From assembly GCF_036017915.1 (NCBI RefSeq), contig NZ_CP107929.1, positions 4,530,001 through 4,594,000 of the forward strand: DNA of 64,000 nucleotides, given 5' to 3'. Position 1 is the stretch's first letter; every line of letters begins with the position of its first letter. The translations under genes and the position numbers were made by a program. This document shows positions 1 to 8,073 of this stretch, piece after piece. Under the pieces are notes generated by a model, which was not told the origin of the DNA, ran no database searches, and saw only the letters and a program-made list of their open reading frames with translations. This DNA is from Micromonospora sp. NBC_00421. Its GTDB lineage: Bacteria > Actinomycetota > Actinomycetes > Mycobacteriales > Micromonosporaceae.

Positions 1-67
1 GACCGACTTTCCACGCTAATCTGGTATCAGCCGGTCACGGCTCACCGCGCACCGATCCCCCGGTGAG

Positions 68-100
68 ACGGCCCTCCGCGTCGGCAGCGCGGAGGGCCGT
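68..100 (-). terminator. Hairpin downstream of the ycnI-like gene
   Basis: A 13-bp perfect stem (68-80 with 88-100) encloses a 7-nt loop. It lies about 75 nt past the stop of the minus-strand ycnI-like gene. There is no T-run, as is common in high-GC actinobacteria, so termination strength is inferred only from the stem. Confidence 0.5.
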
Positions 101-127
101 CACCGCGTCCGGCCACCGGAAAGGCGG

Positions 128-161
128 TACCGGCCCGCCGGACGGATCCGACGGGCCGGTA
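128..161 (-). terminator. Hairpin immediately after the ycnI-like stop
   Basis: A 10-bp perfect stem (128-137 with 152-161) with a 14-nt loop starts about 13 nt after the minus-strand stop codon. It forms a tandem pair with the hairpin at 68-100, and together they probably end the copCD-ycnI transcript. Confidence 0.5.
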
Positions 162-174
162 GTGGCAGCGCAGG

Positions 175-906
175 TCAGGACTTCGGCGTCGACTCCCGCC
201 GGGTCCGGGCGAAGGCCAGCCCGCCGAGGGCCAACCCGCCGAGCCCGGCCAGCAGACCGGCGACGCCCAGCACGATCGCCGTCGAACCCGAGTCGTCGTC
301 ATCGTCGTCGTCCTTCGCCGCCGGCGCGGCGGCCGCCGGAGCCGCCGAAGGAGACCCGGCCGCCGCCGTCAGGGTCAGCACCGGCGCCGGGTTCTCCGGC
401 TCCTCCGCACCCGGCGTGGGCTCCTCGATCCAGCGCGACACGTTGCCGTCGGAGTAGGTCTGGAGCGTCTTGAGGACCATCTTGTCCACCTGCGGCAGCG
501 GACCCAACGAGATCGGGAACTCCTGGAACTCGCCCGGCTTGACGCCCCCACCGGCGGCGGCCGTCCAGGTCAGCTTGGACACCGCCTCGGTGAGCTGGCT
601 GCCGTGCACCTCGATTGGCGGGTCGACCTTGCGCTTCTCCACCGCCACCGTCCACCCCGGCACCGGCATCGTGGAGACCGAACCGACCGGGGCGTTCTCC
701 GGCAGGTTCACCTCGATCTTCACGGTGGAGGCGGTGTCGCTCTCGTTGGGCACCCGCAGGGCGAACCGGCCGTAGCCACCCTGGGTCGCCTCCTTCGGGT
801 TGACCGTGACGTGCGCGGCGGCCGGCCCGGCGAAGCCGAGCAGCGTGGCGGCGACGGCGGTGAGAGTGAGCGCGGCGGCGGATGCGGTGCGCCGGAGACG
901 GATCAT
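175..906 (-). CDS. YcnI-like (DUF1775) exported copper-associated protein
   Basis: A 243-aa protein with an N-terminal signal peptide (Arg-rich start, Ala/Leu core, cleavage near AAAHV). The mature protein starts with the His-Val-Thr-Val-Asn-Pro segment typical of the YcnI/DUF1775 fold, whose N-terminal histidine binds Cu(II) in characterised members. A C-terminal low-complexity Ala/Pro linker with a run of seven aspartates precedes one transmembrane helix and a short Arg-rich tail, so the domain is probably tethered outside the membrane. It follows the CopC-CopD fusion gene by 16 nt on the same strand, matching the ycnI-ycnJ pairing of Bacillus. A copper role is inferred from family and context. 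Confidence 0.88.
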   Translation of the reverse strand: MIRLRRTASAAALTLTAVAATLLGFAGPAAAHVTVNPKEATQGGYGRFALRVPNESDTASTVKIEVNLPENAPVGSVSTMPVPGWTVAVEKRKVDPPIEVHGSQLTEAVSKLTWTAAAGGGVKPGEFQEFPISLGPLPQVDKMVLKTLQTYSDGNVSRWIEEPTPGAEEPENPAPVLTLTAAAGSPSAAPAAAAPAAKDDDDDDDSGSTAIVLGVAGLLAGLGGLALGGLAFARTRRESTPKS

Positions 907-922
907 CTGGGACGGGCCCTTC

Positions 923-2578
923 TTACTTGATCGGCACGGTGGCGGTCACCGTGGCCTGGTCGATGTCGGACGTACGGACGGTGAAGCGCAGCTGCCACTC
1001 CCCCGCCGACGGGAAGCTGAACTCCCCTGTCGCGTGGTTGTCGGTGAGCCGCAGCATCGGAATGTCGATCGGTTCCACCCCGGCCGAGGGCAGCGCGGCG
1101 GTGGCCTTCCACTCGACCACCGGCTGCGGCCGGTTGTCAGGCGTGTAGGCGTACAGGTGCATCGAGTTGTTGCCCCGCTCGGCCGGGTCCAGCTCCACCT
1201 GGAGCGAGTAGATCGGGCTGGTCAGCGTGGTCGAGTAGTAGCCGCTCTGCGCGCCCGCCCCACCGTCCACGGCGGTCCGGGCCGGCGGGGTCTGCACCAG
1301 GACCGCGGTGACCCCCAGGATCACCGCGGTGACCGCCAACTCCACCCAGACCGCGCGCCGCACCGGCATCGGCCGGGCCGCCGCGGTCCGTCGCCGCACC
1401 AACTGCCGGGAGTACGCGGCCACCCCCACCACCAGCGCGAACAGCCCGATCTTGGCGAGCAGCAACCGGCCGTACGTGGTGCCGGTGAGGGCCTGGAGGG
1501 TGGCCACCTCGATCAGCCCCTGCACGACACCGGCCAGCAGCAGGGCCGCCACCGCCAGCGCCGCCCAGCGGGACCAGATCGGCAGGATCGCCCCCAGCTC
1601 CCGCTCGTCGGCACGGCGCAGCAGGAACCCGGCAAGCATCACCAGGCCGCCCAGCCAGACCGCCATGCTGCCCAGGTGCACCGCGTCGACGAGCACCGAG
1701 ACCGCCGGTGCCGGGGAGGCCGCCGGGTGCCCGGCCAGCGGCCAGGTGAACAGCCCGGCCACCCCGAGCCCGGTCAGGATGAACCCGTCGGTACGCCCCA
1801 CCGGCCCCCGGGTCAGCGGCCGGAGCAGGAACACCGCGGCCGCCAGCAGGCCCAGCCGGATCAGGTGCGCGGTGCCGTACCCGCTGCCCAGCACCTCGGC
1901 CAGCCCTTCCCCGGTGACGTCGAACAACCCGCCACCGGCGGTGTACGGCACCTGCAACCACACCTCGGCCACGGTCGCGGCGGCGAGCAGCCCGGTGCCG
2001 GCCCACAACAGCCGGGCCGGCCCCTTCCGGGACAGCCGCAGCGGCCAGAGCGCGGCCAGCACCAGCGTCGGACCCACCACCAGCAGCAGGCCCGCGTACC
2101 CCAGATATCTGGCCACCTTCACGCCCACGCCGACCACCGGGTCGGCCCGGCTGTCCGAGCCGGAGTCGGTGGGTGGCGCCGACGGCGCCCCCACCGAGTA
2201 GGTGAACGCACCGGAGACCGGGTGGCTGTCGGCGGAGATCACCCGGTAACTGACCAGGTAGGTGCCCTGCGGCCCGGCCGGGTCCACCCCGATGGTCACC
2301 ACCGACCCCTCGAACCGGGGCTCGCCGCGGTCCGCGCGGGAGCCGTCCGGGGCGATGACCCGCACCTTGTCGGGGACCTTGCGGACCGACTCGGAGAAGG
2401 TCAGCACCACCTCCGACGGGGCGCTCGGCACCACGGCCGAAGCCACCGGACTACTGCTGGAGAGCACGGCGTGGGCGCTCGCCGGCCCGGCCGGGGCGAG
2501 CAGCAGGGCGACGAGGGTGACCAGCAGGCCGGCAGCGGCGCCCATCCGGGCGAGCCAGCGACGATCGACTGCGTTCAT
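923..2578 (-). CDS. CopC-CopD fusion, copper resistance/uptake membrane protein
   Basis: 551 aa when started at the ATG at 2578. The frame stays open upstream, but that part reads as non-coding and the ATG opens directly onto a signal peptide. After cleavage comes a CopC domain (HAVLSSSSP N-terminus with the copper-binding first His; conserved SADSHPVSGAF segment near residue 110). A Ser/Asp linker is followed by about eight transmembrane helices of a CopD/YcnJ domain and a C-terminal extracytoplasmic YtkA-like region. The protein probably binds and moves copper across the membrane with the downstream YcnI-like protein. Start choice is moderately sure. Confidence 0.88.
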   Translation of the reverse strand: MNAVDRRWLARMGAAAGLLVTLVALLLAPAGPASAHAVLSSSSPVASAVVPSAPSEVVLTFSESVRKVPDKVRVIAPDGSRADRGEPRFEGSVVTIGVDPAGPQGTYLVSYRVISADSHPVSGAFTYSVGAPSAPPTDSGSDSRADPVVGVGVKVARYLGYAGLLLVVGPTLVLAALWPLRLSRKGPARLLWAGTGLLAAATVAEVWLQVPYTAGGGLFDVTGEGLAEVLGSGYGTAHLIRLGLLAAAVFLLRPLTRGPVGRTDGFILTGLGVAGLFTWPLAGHPAASPAPAVSVLVDAVHLGSMAVWLGGLVMLAGFLLRRADERELGAILPIWSRWAALAVAALLLAGVVQGLIEVATLQALTGTTYGRLLLAKIGLFALVVGVAAYSRQLVRRRTAAARPMPVRRAVWVELAVTAVILGVTAVLVQTPPARTAVDGGAGAQSGYYSTTLTSPIYSLQVELDPAERGNNSMHLYAYTPDNRPQPVVEWKATAALPSAGVEPIDIPMLRLTDNHATGEFSFPSAGEWQLRFTVRTSDIDQATVTATVPIK

Positions 2579-2921
2579 CCCGCCATGCTCGCTGACCGGG
2601 GCGCGGTGCGCCCACCCGGCCACCCCGGGACGGCACGGGGCGACCACGGCGGCGAGGGCGCCTGCCGTAGGTGGTGGCACGTCATGAGCAGGTAGTCGGA
2701 TGGCAGGAGGAAAAAGTTCCCGACGTGAGCGGGACCATGCAAAGGGCCGAAGGACCCTGCCCGCCACAGCCACGCCGCGTAGCCTGGCTTGTCGTGATCC
2801 CCGCTCACCGCGCCCCCGCCGCGACCGTCCGCCACGGCTCGCCGACCGCCCCCACCCGGTCCCGGCCGGCCCGCCGGGGGTCGGCCCGGCCAGGGAACCC
2901 GAGGACCGGACGGTACGACCA
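2579..2921. promoter_or_regulatory. Divergent intergenic region between copCD and the mauE-like gene
   Basis: A 343-bp spacer. A TAGCCT hexamer at 2780-2785 is a good -10 candidate for the plus-strand mauE-like operon and would give an untranslated leader of about 130 nt. A short frame opening at GTG 2794 and overlapping the mauE-like start could be a leader peptide, but it is Arg/Pro-rich and may be chance. I found no recognisable CsoR or CueR box and no hairpin of note. Confidence 0.35.
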
Positions 2922-3446
2922 ATGGGCGTGACCGCAGCGCGTACCCCGGCCGGACGCTGGCCGGTCGTCCGGCCCTGGCTCGGCGTCGCCGTCCGGCTCG
3001 GCCTGGCCGCCGTCTGGCTGTTCGCCGGTGGGGCCAAGGTCGGTGACCTGGCCGCCTCCGGGCGGGCCGTCAACGCCTACCAGGTGATGCCGTACGAGGT
3101 GGCGACGGCGGTCGGCGCCGCGCTGCCCTTCGTGGAACTGGCACTGGGCCTGCTGCTGCTCGTCGGGTTGGCGACCCGGCTGAGCGCCGGGATCTCCGCC
3201 GCTCTGCTGCTCGTCTTCATCGCCGGCATCGCCTCGGCCTGGGCCCGGGGCCTGGCCATCGACTGCGGGTGCTTCGGCAGTGGCGGGCAGCTCGCCGCCG
3301 GCCAGGCCCCGAGCTACCTCCCGGAGATCCTCCGGGACCTGGGATTTCTGGCGTTGGCCGGATTCCTGCTGATCTGGCCCCGCACCCCGTTCTCGGTGGA
3401 CGGCTGGCTCGCGGGCGACCCACCCGTGGAGGACGACGATGAGTAG
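2922..3446 (+). CDS. MauE/DoxX-family membrane protein
   Basis: 174 aa from the ATG at 2922. There are four to five hydrophobic helices and a D-C-G-C-F-G cysteine motif near residue 112, as in MauE-type proteins, which support disulfide formation in the cell envelope. The stop overlaps the start of the DsbA-like gene by 8 bp, indicating translational coupling. The likely role is passing reducing or oxidising equivalents to that thioredoxin-fold partner (inference from the common MauE-DsbA pairing). The frame extends upstream to 2700, but that stretch lacks hydrophobic or conserved content. Confidence 0.8.
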   Translation: MGVTAARTPAGRWPVVRPWLGVAVRLGLAAVWLFAGGAKVGDLAASGRAVNAYQVMPYEVATAVGAALPFVELALGLLLLVGLATRLSAGISAALLLVFIAGIASAWARGLAIDCGCFGSGGQLAAGQAPSYLPEILRDLGFLALAGFLLIWPRTPFSVDGWLAGDPPVEDDDE

Positions 3447-4155
3447 TCGCAAGGGACGCAACGAGGCCGCGCGGGTGGTCCGCGAACAGCTCGCCCGGGA
3501 GAAGCGCCGCAAACGGACCCTCTGGACGTCCGTCGGCGCGGTGGTGCTGCTGGTGATCGCCGGCCTGATCGGGTGGAGCGTCTACTCCGGCCAGAAGTCG
3601 GACACCTTCACCGCCCCGCCCGGGGCCAACGACGCCGGCACCGGCATCGTGCTCGGGACCGGGCCGGTCACCATCGACCTGTACGAGGACTACCTCTGCC
3701 CGGCCTGCAAGCAGTTCCAGCAGACCAGCGGCGAGACCGTCGACCAGCTCGTCTCCTCGGGCAAGGCCAGGGTGGTCTTCCACCCGGTCGCCTACCTCAA
3801 CCGGTTCTCCACCACCGAATACTCGACCCGCGCCTCGGCCGCGTCGGGCTGCGCGGCCAAGGGTGGCAAGTTCAAGGAGTTCACCGACGCGCTCTTCGCC
3901 CAGCAGCCCGCCGAGGGCAGTGCCGGGCTGAGCAACGACCAGCTGATCGACATCGGCGCGGGCGTCGGGTTGGCCAAGGACGACTTCGGTTCCTGCGTCA
4001 GGGACGGGACGTACAAGGCGTGGACCGAGCACGTCACCGACGACGCCAGCAAGGCAGGGGTCACCGGCACCCCGACCATCAAGGTGAACGGCACCGCCGT
4101 GGAGGACCGCAGCCCGGCCGGCATCACCGCAGCCGTGGAGGCGGCCGGCAAGTGA
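3439..4155 (+). CDS. DsbA-family thioredoxin-fold protein, membrane-anchored
   Basis: 238 aa. A basic cytoplasmic N-terminus (residues 1-27) is followed by one transmembrane helix (about 28-48) and an extracytoplasmic thioredoxin fold. The active site is C87-P-A-C90 in the DLYEDYLCPAC segment, and a GTPTI cis-proline loop is near the C-terminus. This matches the DSBA_2/thioredoxin_4 group that catalyses disulfide exchange in secreted proteins. It overlaps the MauE-like gene upstream by 8 bp and the next gene by 4 bp, so the three genes form one operon. Substrate unknown; the neighbouring copper proteins make metal-site thiol or copper-handling proteins plausible partners. Confidence 0.88.
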   Translation: MSSRKGRNEAARVVREQLAREKRRKRTLWTSVGAVVLLVIAGLIGWSVYSGQKSDTFTAPPGANDAGTGIVLGTGPVTIDLYEDYLCPACKQFQQTSGETVDQLVSSGKARVVFHPVAYLNRFSTTEYSTRASAASGCAAKGGKFKEFTDALFAQQPAEGSAGLSNDQLIDIGAGVGLAKDDFGSCVRDGTYKAWTEHVTDDASKAGVTGTPTIKVNGTAVEDRSPAGITAAVEAAGK

Positions 4156-5300
4156 CCCCGGCACCCCTGCGGCGGGCCGTCCTGCTGGTCACCGCCGCAC
4201 TGCTCGGCCTGCTCGGCACCGCCGCACCGGCGTACGCCCACGGGGCGGACGCCCCCGACGGCACCGACTACCGCACCATCGTGACCGGGATCACCCCTGC
4301 CCGGCCGGGGCTGACCGTCCGGGCCGTCGAGGCGGGCGCCCGACTGGAACTGGTCAACCACACCGGCCGGGACGTCGAGGTGACCGGTTACTCCGGTGAG
4401 CCGTACCTGCGGGTCGGGCCGGGCGGGGCGTACGAGAACGCCCGCTCCCCCGCCACCTACCTGAACCGCACCCTGGCCGGGGACACCGCGCTGCCCGCCA
4501 CCGCCGACCCGGCCGCCGCACCGCAGTGGCGCAGGATCAGCGACGACCAGCGGGTCCGCTGGCACGACCAGCGCGCCCTGTGGCGGGAGTCCGGAGTGCC
4601 GGCCCAGGTGGCCGCCGACCCGGGCCGGGAACACCGGGTCCGCGAGTGGACCGTGCCGCTGCGCGCCGGCGACGAACCGGTGGAGCTGCACGGCACGCTC
4701 GACTGGGTGCCGCCGCCGGACCCGTACCCGTGGTGGGTGGCCGCCACCCTCGGTGCCCTGCTGGTCGGCGCGGCGGGGCTGCTGCCGGCCGGTACCGGGG
4801 CGGGCAGTCGGGCGCTGCGCGGTGTCGGCGCGGTGCTCGCCCTCGGTGGTGCCGCCGCCGTCTCCCTGGTGCTTGGCCGCGAGCTGGACGCCGGCGCGCA
4901 GGGCGTCGGCGGGGTGCTGCTCGGGCTGCTCGCCGGGCAGCTCTGGCCGCTGCTGACCGGGCTGGGCGCGATGGCGGCCGGCGGCTGGGCGCTGGCCCGA
5001 CGACCCGCCGCCGACTTCGTGCTCGCGCTGGCCGGCGCGTGCCTGACCCTCTTCGTCGGCGTCGCCAACCTGACAGTGCTGTCCCGCGCGGTCGCCCCGG
5101 TGCCCTGGTCGGGCGGCACCGCCCGGGTGCTGCTCACCGGGGTGCTGATCGGCGGGGTGGGCGCGGTCGGGGCCGGTCTGCTCCGGCTGCACGCCGCCGC
5201 CCGCGCCGCCACCCCAGCCGGCGGGATCAACGCAGACGCTGCGGCTGGAAGCCGTGGGGCAGTTCCAGGCGGTGCCGGGCCAGCAGGGCCGAGTCGGTGA
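4152..5300 (+). CDS. Exported/membrane protein of unknown function in copper-linked operon
   Basis: 382 aa starting at GTG 4152, overlapping the previous stop as GTGA. A signal peptide ends near the AYAHGADA segment. The mature protein then has an extracytoplasmic domain of about 180 residues and six or so transmembrane helices. A His directly after the cleavage site is reminiscent of CopC/YcnI N-termini, but I cannot assign a family. Its last 74 bp overlap the end of cbiO on the other strand, a tail-to-tail overlap that is coding on both strands as read here. Confidence 0.75.
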   Translation: MTPAPLRRAVLLVTAALLGLLGTAAPAYAHGADAPDGTDYRTIVTGITPARPGLTVRAVEAGARLELVNHTGRDVEVTGYSGEPYLRVGPGGAYENARSPATYLNRTLAGDTALPATADPAAAPQWRRISDDQRVRWHDQRALWRESGVPAQVAADPGREHRVREWTVPLRAGDEPVELHGTLDWVPPPDPYPWWVAATLGALLVGAAGLLPAGTGAGSRALRGVGAVLALGGAAAVSLVLGRELDAGAQGVGGVLLGLLAGQLWPLLTGLGAMAAGGWALARRPAADFVLALAGACLTLFVGVANLTVLSRAVAPVPWSGGTARVLLTGVLIGGVGAVGAGLLRLHAAARAATPAGGINADAAAGSRGAVPGGAGPAGPSR

Positions 5301-5991
5301 GCAGGTCGACGGTGGGGGCGTCGGCGACGATCCGCCCGGCGTCCAGGATGACCGCCCGTTCGCACAGCTCCGCCGCGTAGGGCAGGTCGTGGGTGACCAT
5401 CAGCAGGGTCACCGGCAGGGCGCGCAGGATCTCGGCGAGCTCGCGGCGGGCCGCCGGGTCCAGGTTGGACGACGGCTCGTCGAGGACCAGGATCTCCGGG
5501 CGCATCGCCAACACGGTGGCCACCGCCACCCGGCGACGTTGCCCGAACGACAGGTGGTGCGGGGCCCGGTCCCGGTGCTCGGCCATCCCCACCGCGGTCA
5601 ACGCCTCGTCCACCCGGGTGGCCAGCTCGGCACCGCGCAGCCCCAGGTTCGCCGGGCCGAACGCCACGTCCTCGGCCACCGTGGGCAGGAAGAGCTGATC
5701 GTCCGGGTCCTGGAAGACGATGCCCACCCGGCGACGGATCTCGGCCAGCGTGTCCCGGTCCCGGGACACCGTCAGCCCGCCCACGCTCACCACCCCCTCG
5801 GTCGGGGTGAGGATGCCGTTGAGGTGCAGCACCAGCGTGGTCTTGCCGGCGCCGTTCGGGCCGAGCAGGGCCACCCGCTCGCCGCGCGGCACGGCCAGGT
5901 CCACCCCGGCCAGGGCGACGTGGCCGTCCGGGTACGCGTACCGGACGCCACGCACGTCCAGGGAGACAGCGGTCTGCACGTACCCGATCAT
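5227..5991 (-). CDS. cbiO: Cobalt/nickel ECF transporter ATPase
   Basis: 254 aa, ABC ATPase. Walker A GPNGAGKTT is near residue 42, the Q-loop region reads VFQDPDDQLF (typical of CbiO), the signature is HLSFGQRRR and Walker B is ILVLDEPSSNLDP with a switch His in MVTHD. It powers the CbiMNQ membrane complex taking up Co2+ or Ni2+. ATG 5991 overlaps the cbiQ stop (ATGA), and the frame continues upstream only through cbiQ shadow sequence. It is last in the cbiM-cbiN-cbiQ-cbiO operon. Confidence 0.93.
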   Translation of the reverse strand: MIGYVQTAVSLDVRGVRYAYPDGHVALAGVDLAVPRGERVALLGPNGAGKTTLVLHLNGILTPTEGVVSVGGLTVSRDRDTLAEIRRRVGIVFQDPDDQLFLPTVAEDVAFGPANLGLRGAELATRVDEALTAVGMAEHRDRAPHHLSFGQRRRVAVATVLAMRPEILVLDEPSSNLDPAARRELAEILRALPVTLLMVTHDLPYAAELCERAVILDAGRIVADAPTVDLLTDSALLARHRLELPHGFQPQRLR

Positions 5992-6758
5992 GTCAGGACG
6001 ACGGCGGTCGCGGCGATGGCCACCGCCACGACCGGCACGGTGGCCGCCGCCACCCACTGCCCGGCGGTCGCCGCGCCGGCACCCTGCCAGACCGCCGGCA
6101 TCCGCCCGGTGTAACCCCGGGAGAGCATCGCCAGGTAGACCCGCTCGCCCCGTTCGAAGGCCCGCAGGAACAGCGCGCCCACCCCGGCGGCGAAGCCGCG
6201 CAACTGCCACAGGAAGCGCGGGTCGTCACCCCGGGAGACCCGGGCCACCCGCATCCGGCGGGCCTCACCGACCAGCACGTCGAGATAGCGCAGCATGAAC
6301 GTGGCGATCTGGGTGATGATCTGCGGGCAGCGCAGCCGGTCCAGGCCGACGATCAGGTCCCGGGTGGTGGTCGTCGCGGCCAGCAGCAGCGACGCGAGCA
6401 CCCCCAGGGTGCCCTTGGCGACGATGTTCCACGCCCCGTGCAGGCCGTCCACCGACAGGCTCAGCCCGGCGAACCCGGTGCGCTCACCGGCCCCGAGGAA
6501 CGGCAGGGCGACGGCGAAGAGCACGAACGGCAGCTCGATCGTGGCCCGCAACAACAGCCAGCGCGGGCCCACCCGGGCCAGCACGGCGACGACGGCGACC
6601 AGCACGGCGTACCCGCCGAAGGCCCAGAACGCCTCGCGCGGGGTGGCCACCACGGCCAGGGTGAACAGCACCATCGCGGCGATCTTCACCTCTGGGGGCA
6701 GCCGGTGCACCCGGGAGGGGGTGTCCCGGTAGAGCACGTGCGCGTGTCCGGCACCCAC
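5988..6758 (-). CDS. cbiQ: Cobalt/nickel ECF transporter transmembrane protein
   Basis: 256 aa from GTG 6758, 14 nt after the PDGLE-protein stop. There are about five to six transmembrane helices. The conserved coupling helices are visible: TFMLRYLDVLVGEARRMR around residue 160 and the ERGERVYLAMLSRGY segment around 210, which dock on the ATPase. CbiQ is the energy-coupling subunit. No ATG lies nearby; GTG is the first in-frame start consistent with the operon spacing. Confidence 0.9.
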   Translation of the reverse strand: MGAGHAHVLYRDTPSRVHRLPPEVKIAAMVLFTLAVVATPREAFWAFGGYAVLVAVVAVLARVGPRWLLLRATIELPFVLFAVALPFLGAGERTGFAGLSLSVDGLHGAWNIVAKGTLGVLASLLLAATTTTRDLIVGLDRLRCPQIITQIATFMLRYLDVLVGEARRMRVARVSRGDDPRFLWQLRGFAAGVGALFLRAFERGERVYLAMLSRGYTGRMPAVWQGAGAATAGQWVAAATVPVVAVAIAATAVVLT

Positions 6759-6772
6759 GTCGTACCGCCCGG

Positions 6773-7219
6773 TCAGCCGGCGGTGCCGGCTGCGGGCTGC
6801 CGGTCGTCGGCGGAGTGCTGGCCGTCGGTGTCGACGGACCGGCGGCCGTCGGCGTCGACGGACCGCCCGTCGCCGGTGTCGGCCGGGCCGCGGCGGCGCA
6901 GCAACCAGAAGACGCCGCCGCCGACGGCGAAGGTGAGCAGCACCCCGACCACCCCGGACAGGCCGGTGGAGAGGAAGCCGTTGTCCACGCCCCGGATGCC
7001 GTAGTCGGCGAGCGGGCTGTCGGCCAACTCGTGGTCCTTGGACTGCTGGGCCGGGCAGGAACCGCCGGTGATCTCGTCGTCGGCGTTCACCGTGCAGCCC
7101 TTGAGCAGTGACGAGTCCAGGCCGTCCGGGTGCGACGAGGCGTAGTTGCTGACCACTCCGGCCAGCACCAGGGCGACAAGCAGACCGACCGCCACGAAAC
7201 CCCAGGAACGCTTCCTCAC
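6773..7219 (-). CDS. CbiN-like PDGLE-domain protein
   Basis: 148 aa with an N-terminal helix, an extracytoplasmic loop starting with SHPDGLDSS (PDGLE motif), a second helix near residues 84-106 and an Asp/Ser/Arg-rich cytoplasmic tail made of near-repeats of GRSVDADG. It plays the CbiN role of assisting CbiM in metal loading. Its start overlaps the cbiM stop by 4 bp. The tail is poorly conserved in composition and may be variable. Confidence 0.85.
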   Translation of the reverse strand: MRKRSWGFVAVGLLVALVLAGVVSNYASSHPDGLDSSLLKGCTVNADDEITGGSCPAQQSKDHELADSPLADYGIRGVDNGFLSTGLSGVVGVLLTFAVGGGVFWLLRRRGPADTGDGRSVDADGRRSVDTDGQHSADDRQPAAGTAG

Positions 7220-7935
7220 CGGACACCTCCGACAGCCGGAACGGGCACCGGCGCGGTCGCCGGCTTCAGCGCGCGCAACGCGTACACCAGGTCGGGCCGG
7301 ACCTTGGCGACGGTGGCGACGGTGGTCGCGGTGATCAGCCCCTCACCGATGCCGATCAGCAGGTGCACGCCGGCCATCGTGCCGGCCAGGCCGGTCAGGT
7401 TGCCGCCCAGGTCGGTGGTGCCGCCGAGCCAGTACTGGACGACGAACCCCTGGGACGCGACCACCACGCTGACCAGCGCCGAGACGAACGCGGTCACCGC
7501 CAGGCCGGTGGGGGTGCGGGGCAGCACCCGCAGCAGGCCGGCGATCAGCAGGTACGCCGCCGCGGTGCCGAGCAGCGCCATGTTGGTGATGTTCAGGCCG
7601 AGCATGGCGACGCCGCCGTCGCCGAAGACCAGGGCCTGCACGATCAGCACCACCGACACGCAGAGCGCGCCGACCCACGGGCCGACCAGCAGCGCGGCGA
7701 GCGCGCCGCCGAGCAGGTGACCGGAGACCCCGGCCGTGAAGATCGGGAAGTTGAGCATCTGCACGGCGAAGATGAACGCGGCGACCAGGCCGGCCATCGG
7801 CGCCAACCGGTCGTCCAGGTCGCGCCGGCCGCGCAGCACGCAGAAGGTCAGGGCGGCCAGCGCGACGGCCGCGAAGACGCCCGCGACGGGACCGTTGATG
7901 ATCCCGTTCGAGATGTGCATCGCCAGAGTTTCCAC
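7216..7935 (-). CDS. cbiM: Cobalt/nickel ECF transporter substrate-binding subunit
   Basis: 239 aa starting at GTG 7935, chosen because GGGAGG sits 4 nt upstream. An internal ATG at 7920 gives the more usual MHI N-terminus but would place the RBS 19 nt away. The MHISNG segment supplies the N-terminal metal site (Met-His plus the later histidine in GVSGHLLGG), and seven or so transmembrane helices follow. If the amino terminus is METLAMHIS rather than MHI, the ligand geometry would differ or need processing. This is the first gene of the operon, preceded by a promoter and palindrome (7963-8005). Confidence 0.9.
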   Translation of the reverse strand: METLAMHISNGIINGPVAGVFAAVALAALTFCVLRGRRDLDDRLAPMAGLVAAFIFAVQMLNFPIFTAGVSGHLLGGALAALLVGPWVGALCVSVVLIVQALVFGDGGVAMLGLNITNMALLGTAAAYLLIAGLLRVLPRTPTGLAVTAFVSALVSVVVASQGFVVQYWLGGTTDLGGNLTGLAGTMAGVHLLIGIGEGLITATTVATVAKVRPDLVYALRALKPATAPVPVPAVGGVR

Positions 7936-7962
7936 GTGACCTCCCAGTCGGCCGGCGGGCTC

Positions 7963-7992
7963 AGCCTATTTCCCGAAGACTGTTGTTGCCAA
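7963..7992 (-). promoter_or_regulatory. cbiM operon promoter
   Basis: On the minus strand TTGGCA (7992-7987) is the -35 and TAGGCT (7968-7963) the -10, with an 18-bp spacer. The predicted start of transcription is about 20 nt before the GTG start. That leader is too short for a cobalamin riboswitch, so control probably acts through the overlapping palindrome. Confidence 0.6.
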
Positions 7993-8005
7993 GATGCGGC
8001 AACAA
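7983..8005. promoter_or_regulatory. Perfect inverted repeat overlapping the cbiM -35: candidate Nur-type metal operator
   Basis: TTGTTGCC (7983-7990), 7 nt, then GGCAACAA (7998-8005). Within it, TTGCCA-N5-CGGCAA matches eight outer positions of the Streptomyces Nur box TTGCAA-N5-TTGCAA with the same spacing. It covers the -35 hexamer, so a bound repressor would block polymerase. Regulator identity is inference. Confidence 0.6.
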
Positions 8006-8073
8006 GGCATGGCCTTGCTCACCGCCGGCGGGGCTGGGCTGGGGCGTCGCACCCCGGCGGTAGGGTCGTCGCC

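Noticed and set aside
7936..8073. Cobalamin riboswitch upstream of the cbi operon
   Set aside because: The promoter predicted from the sequence leaves a leader of only about 20 nt and no B12-box-like sequence is visible.
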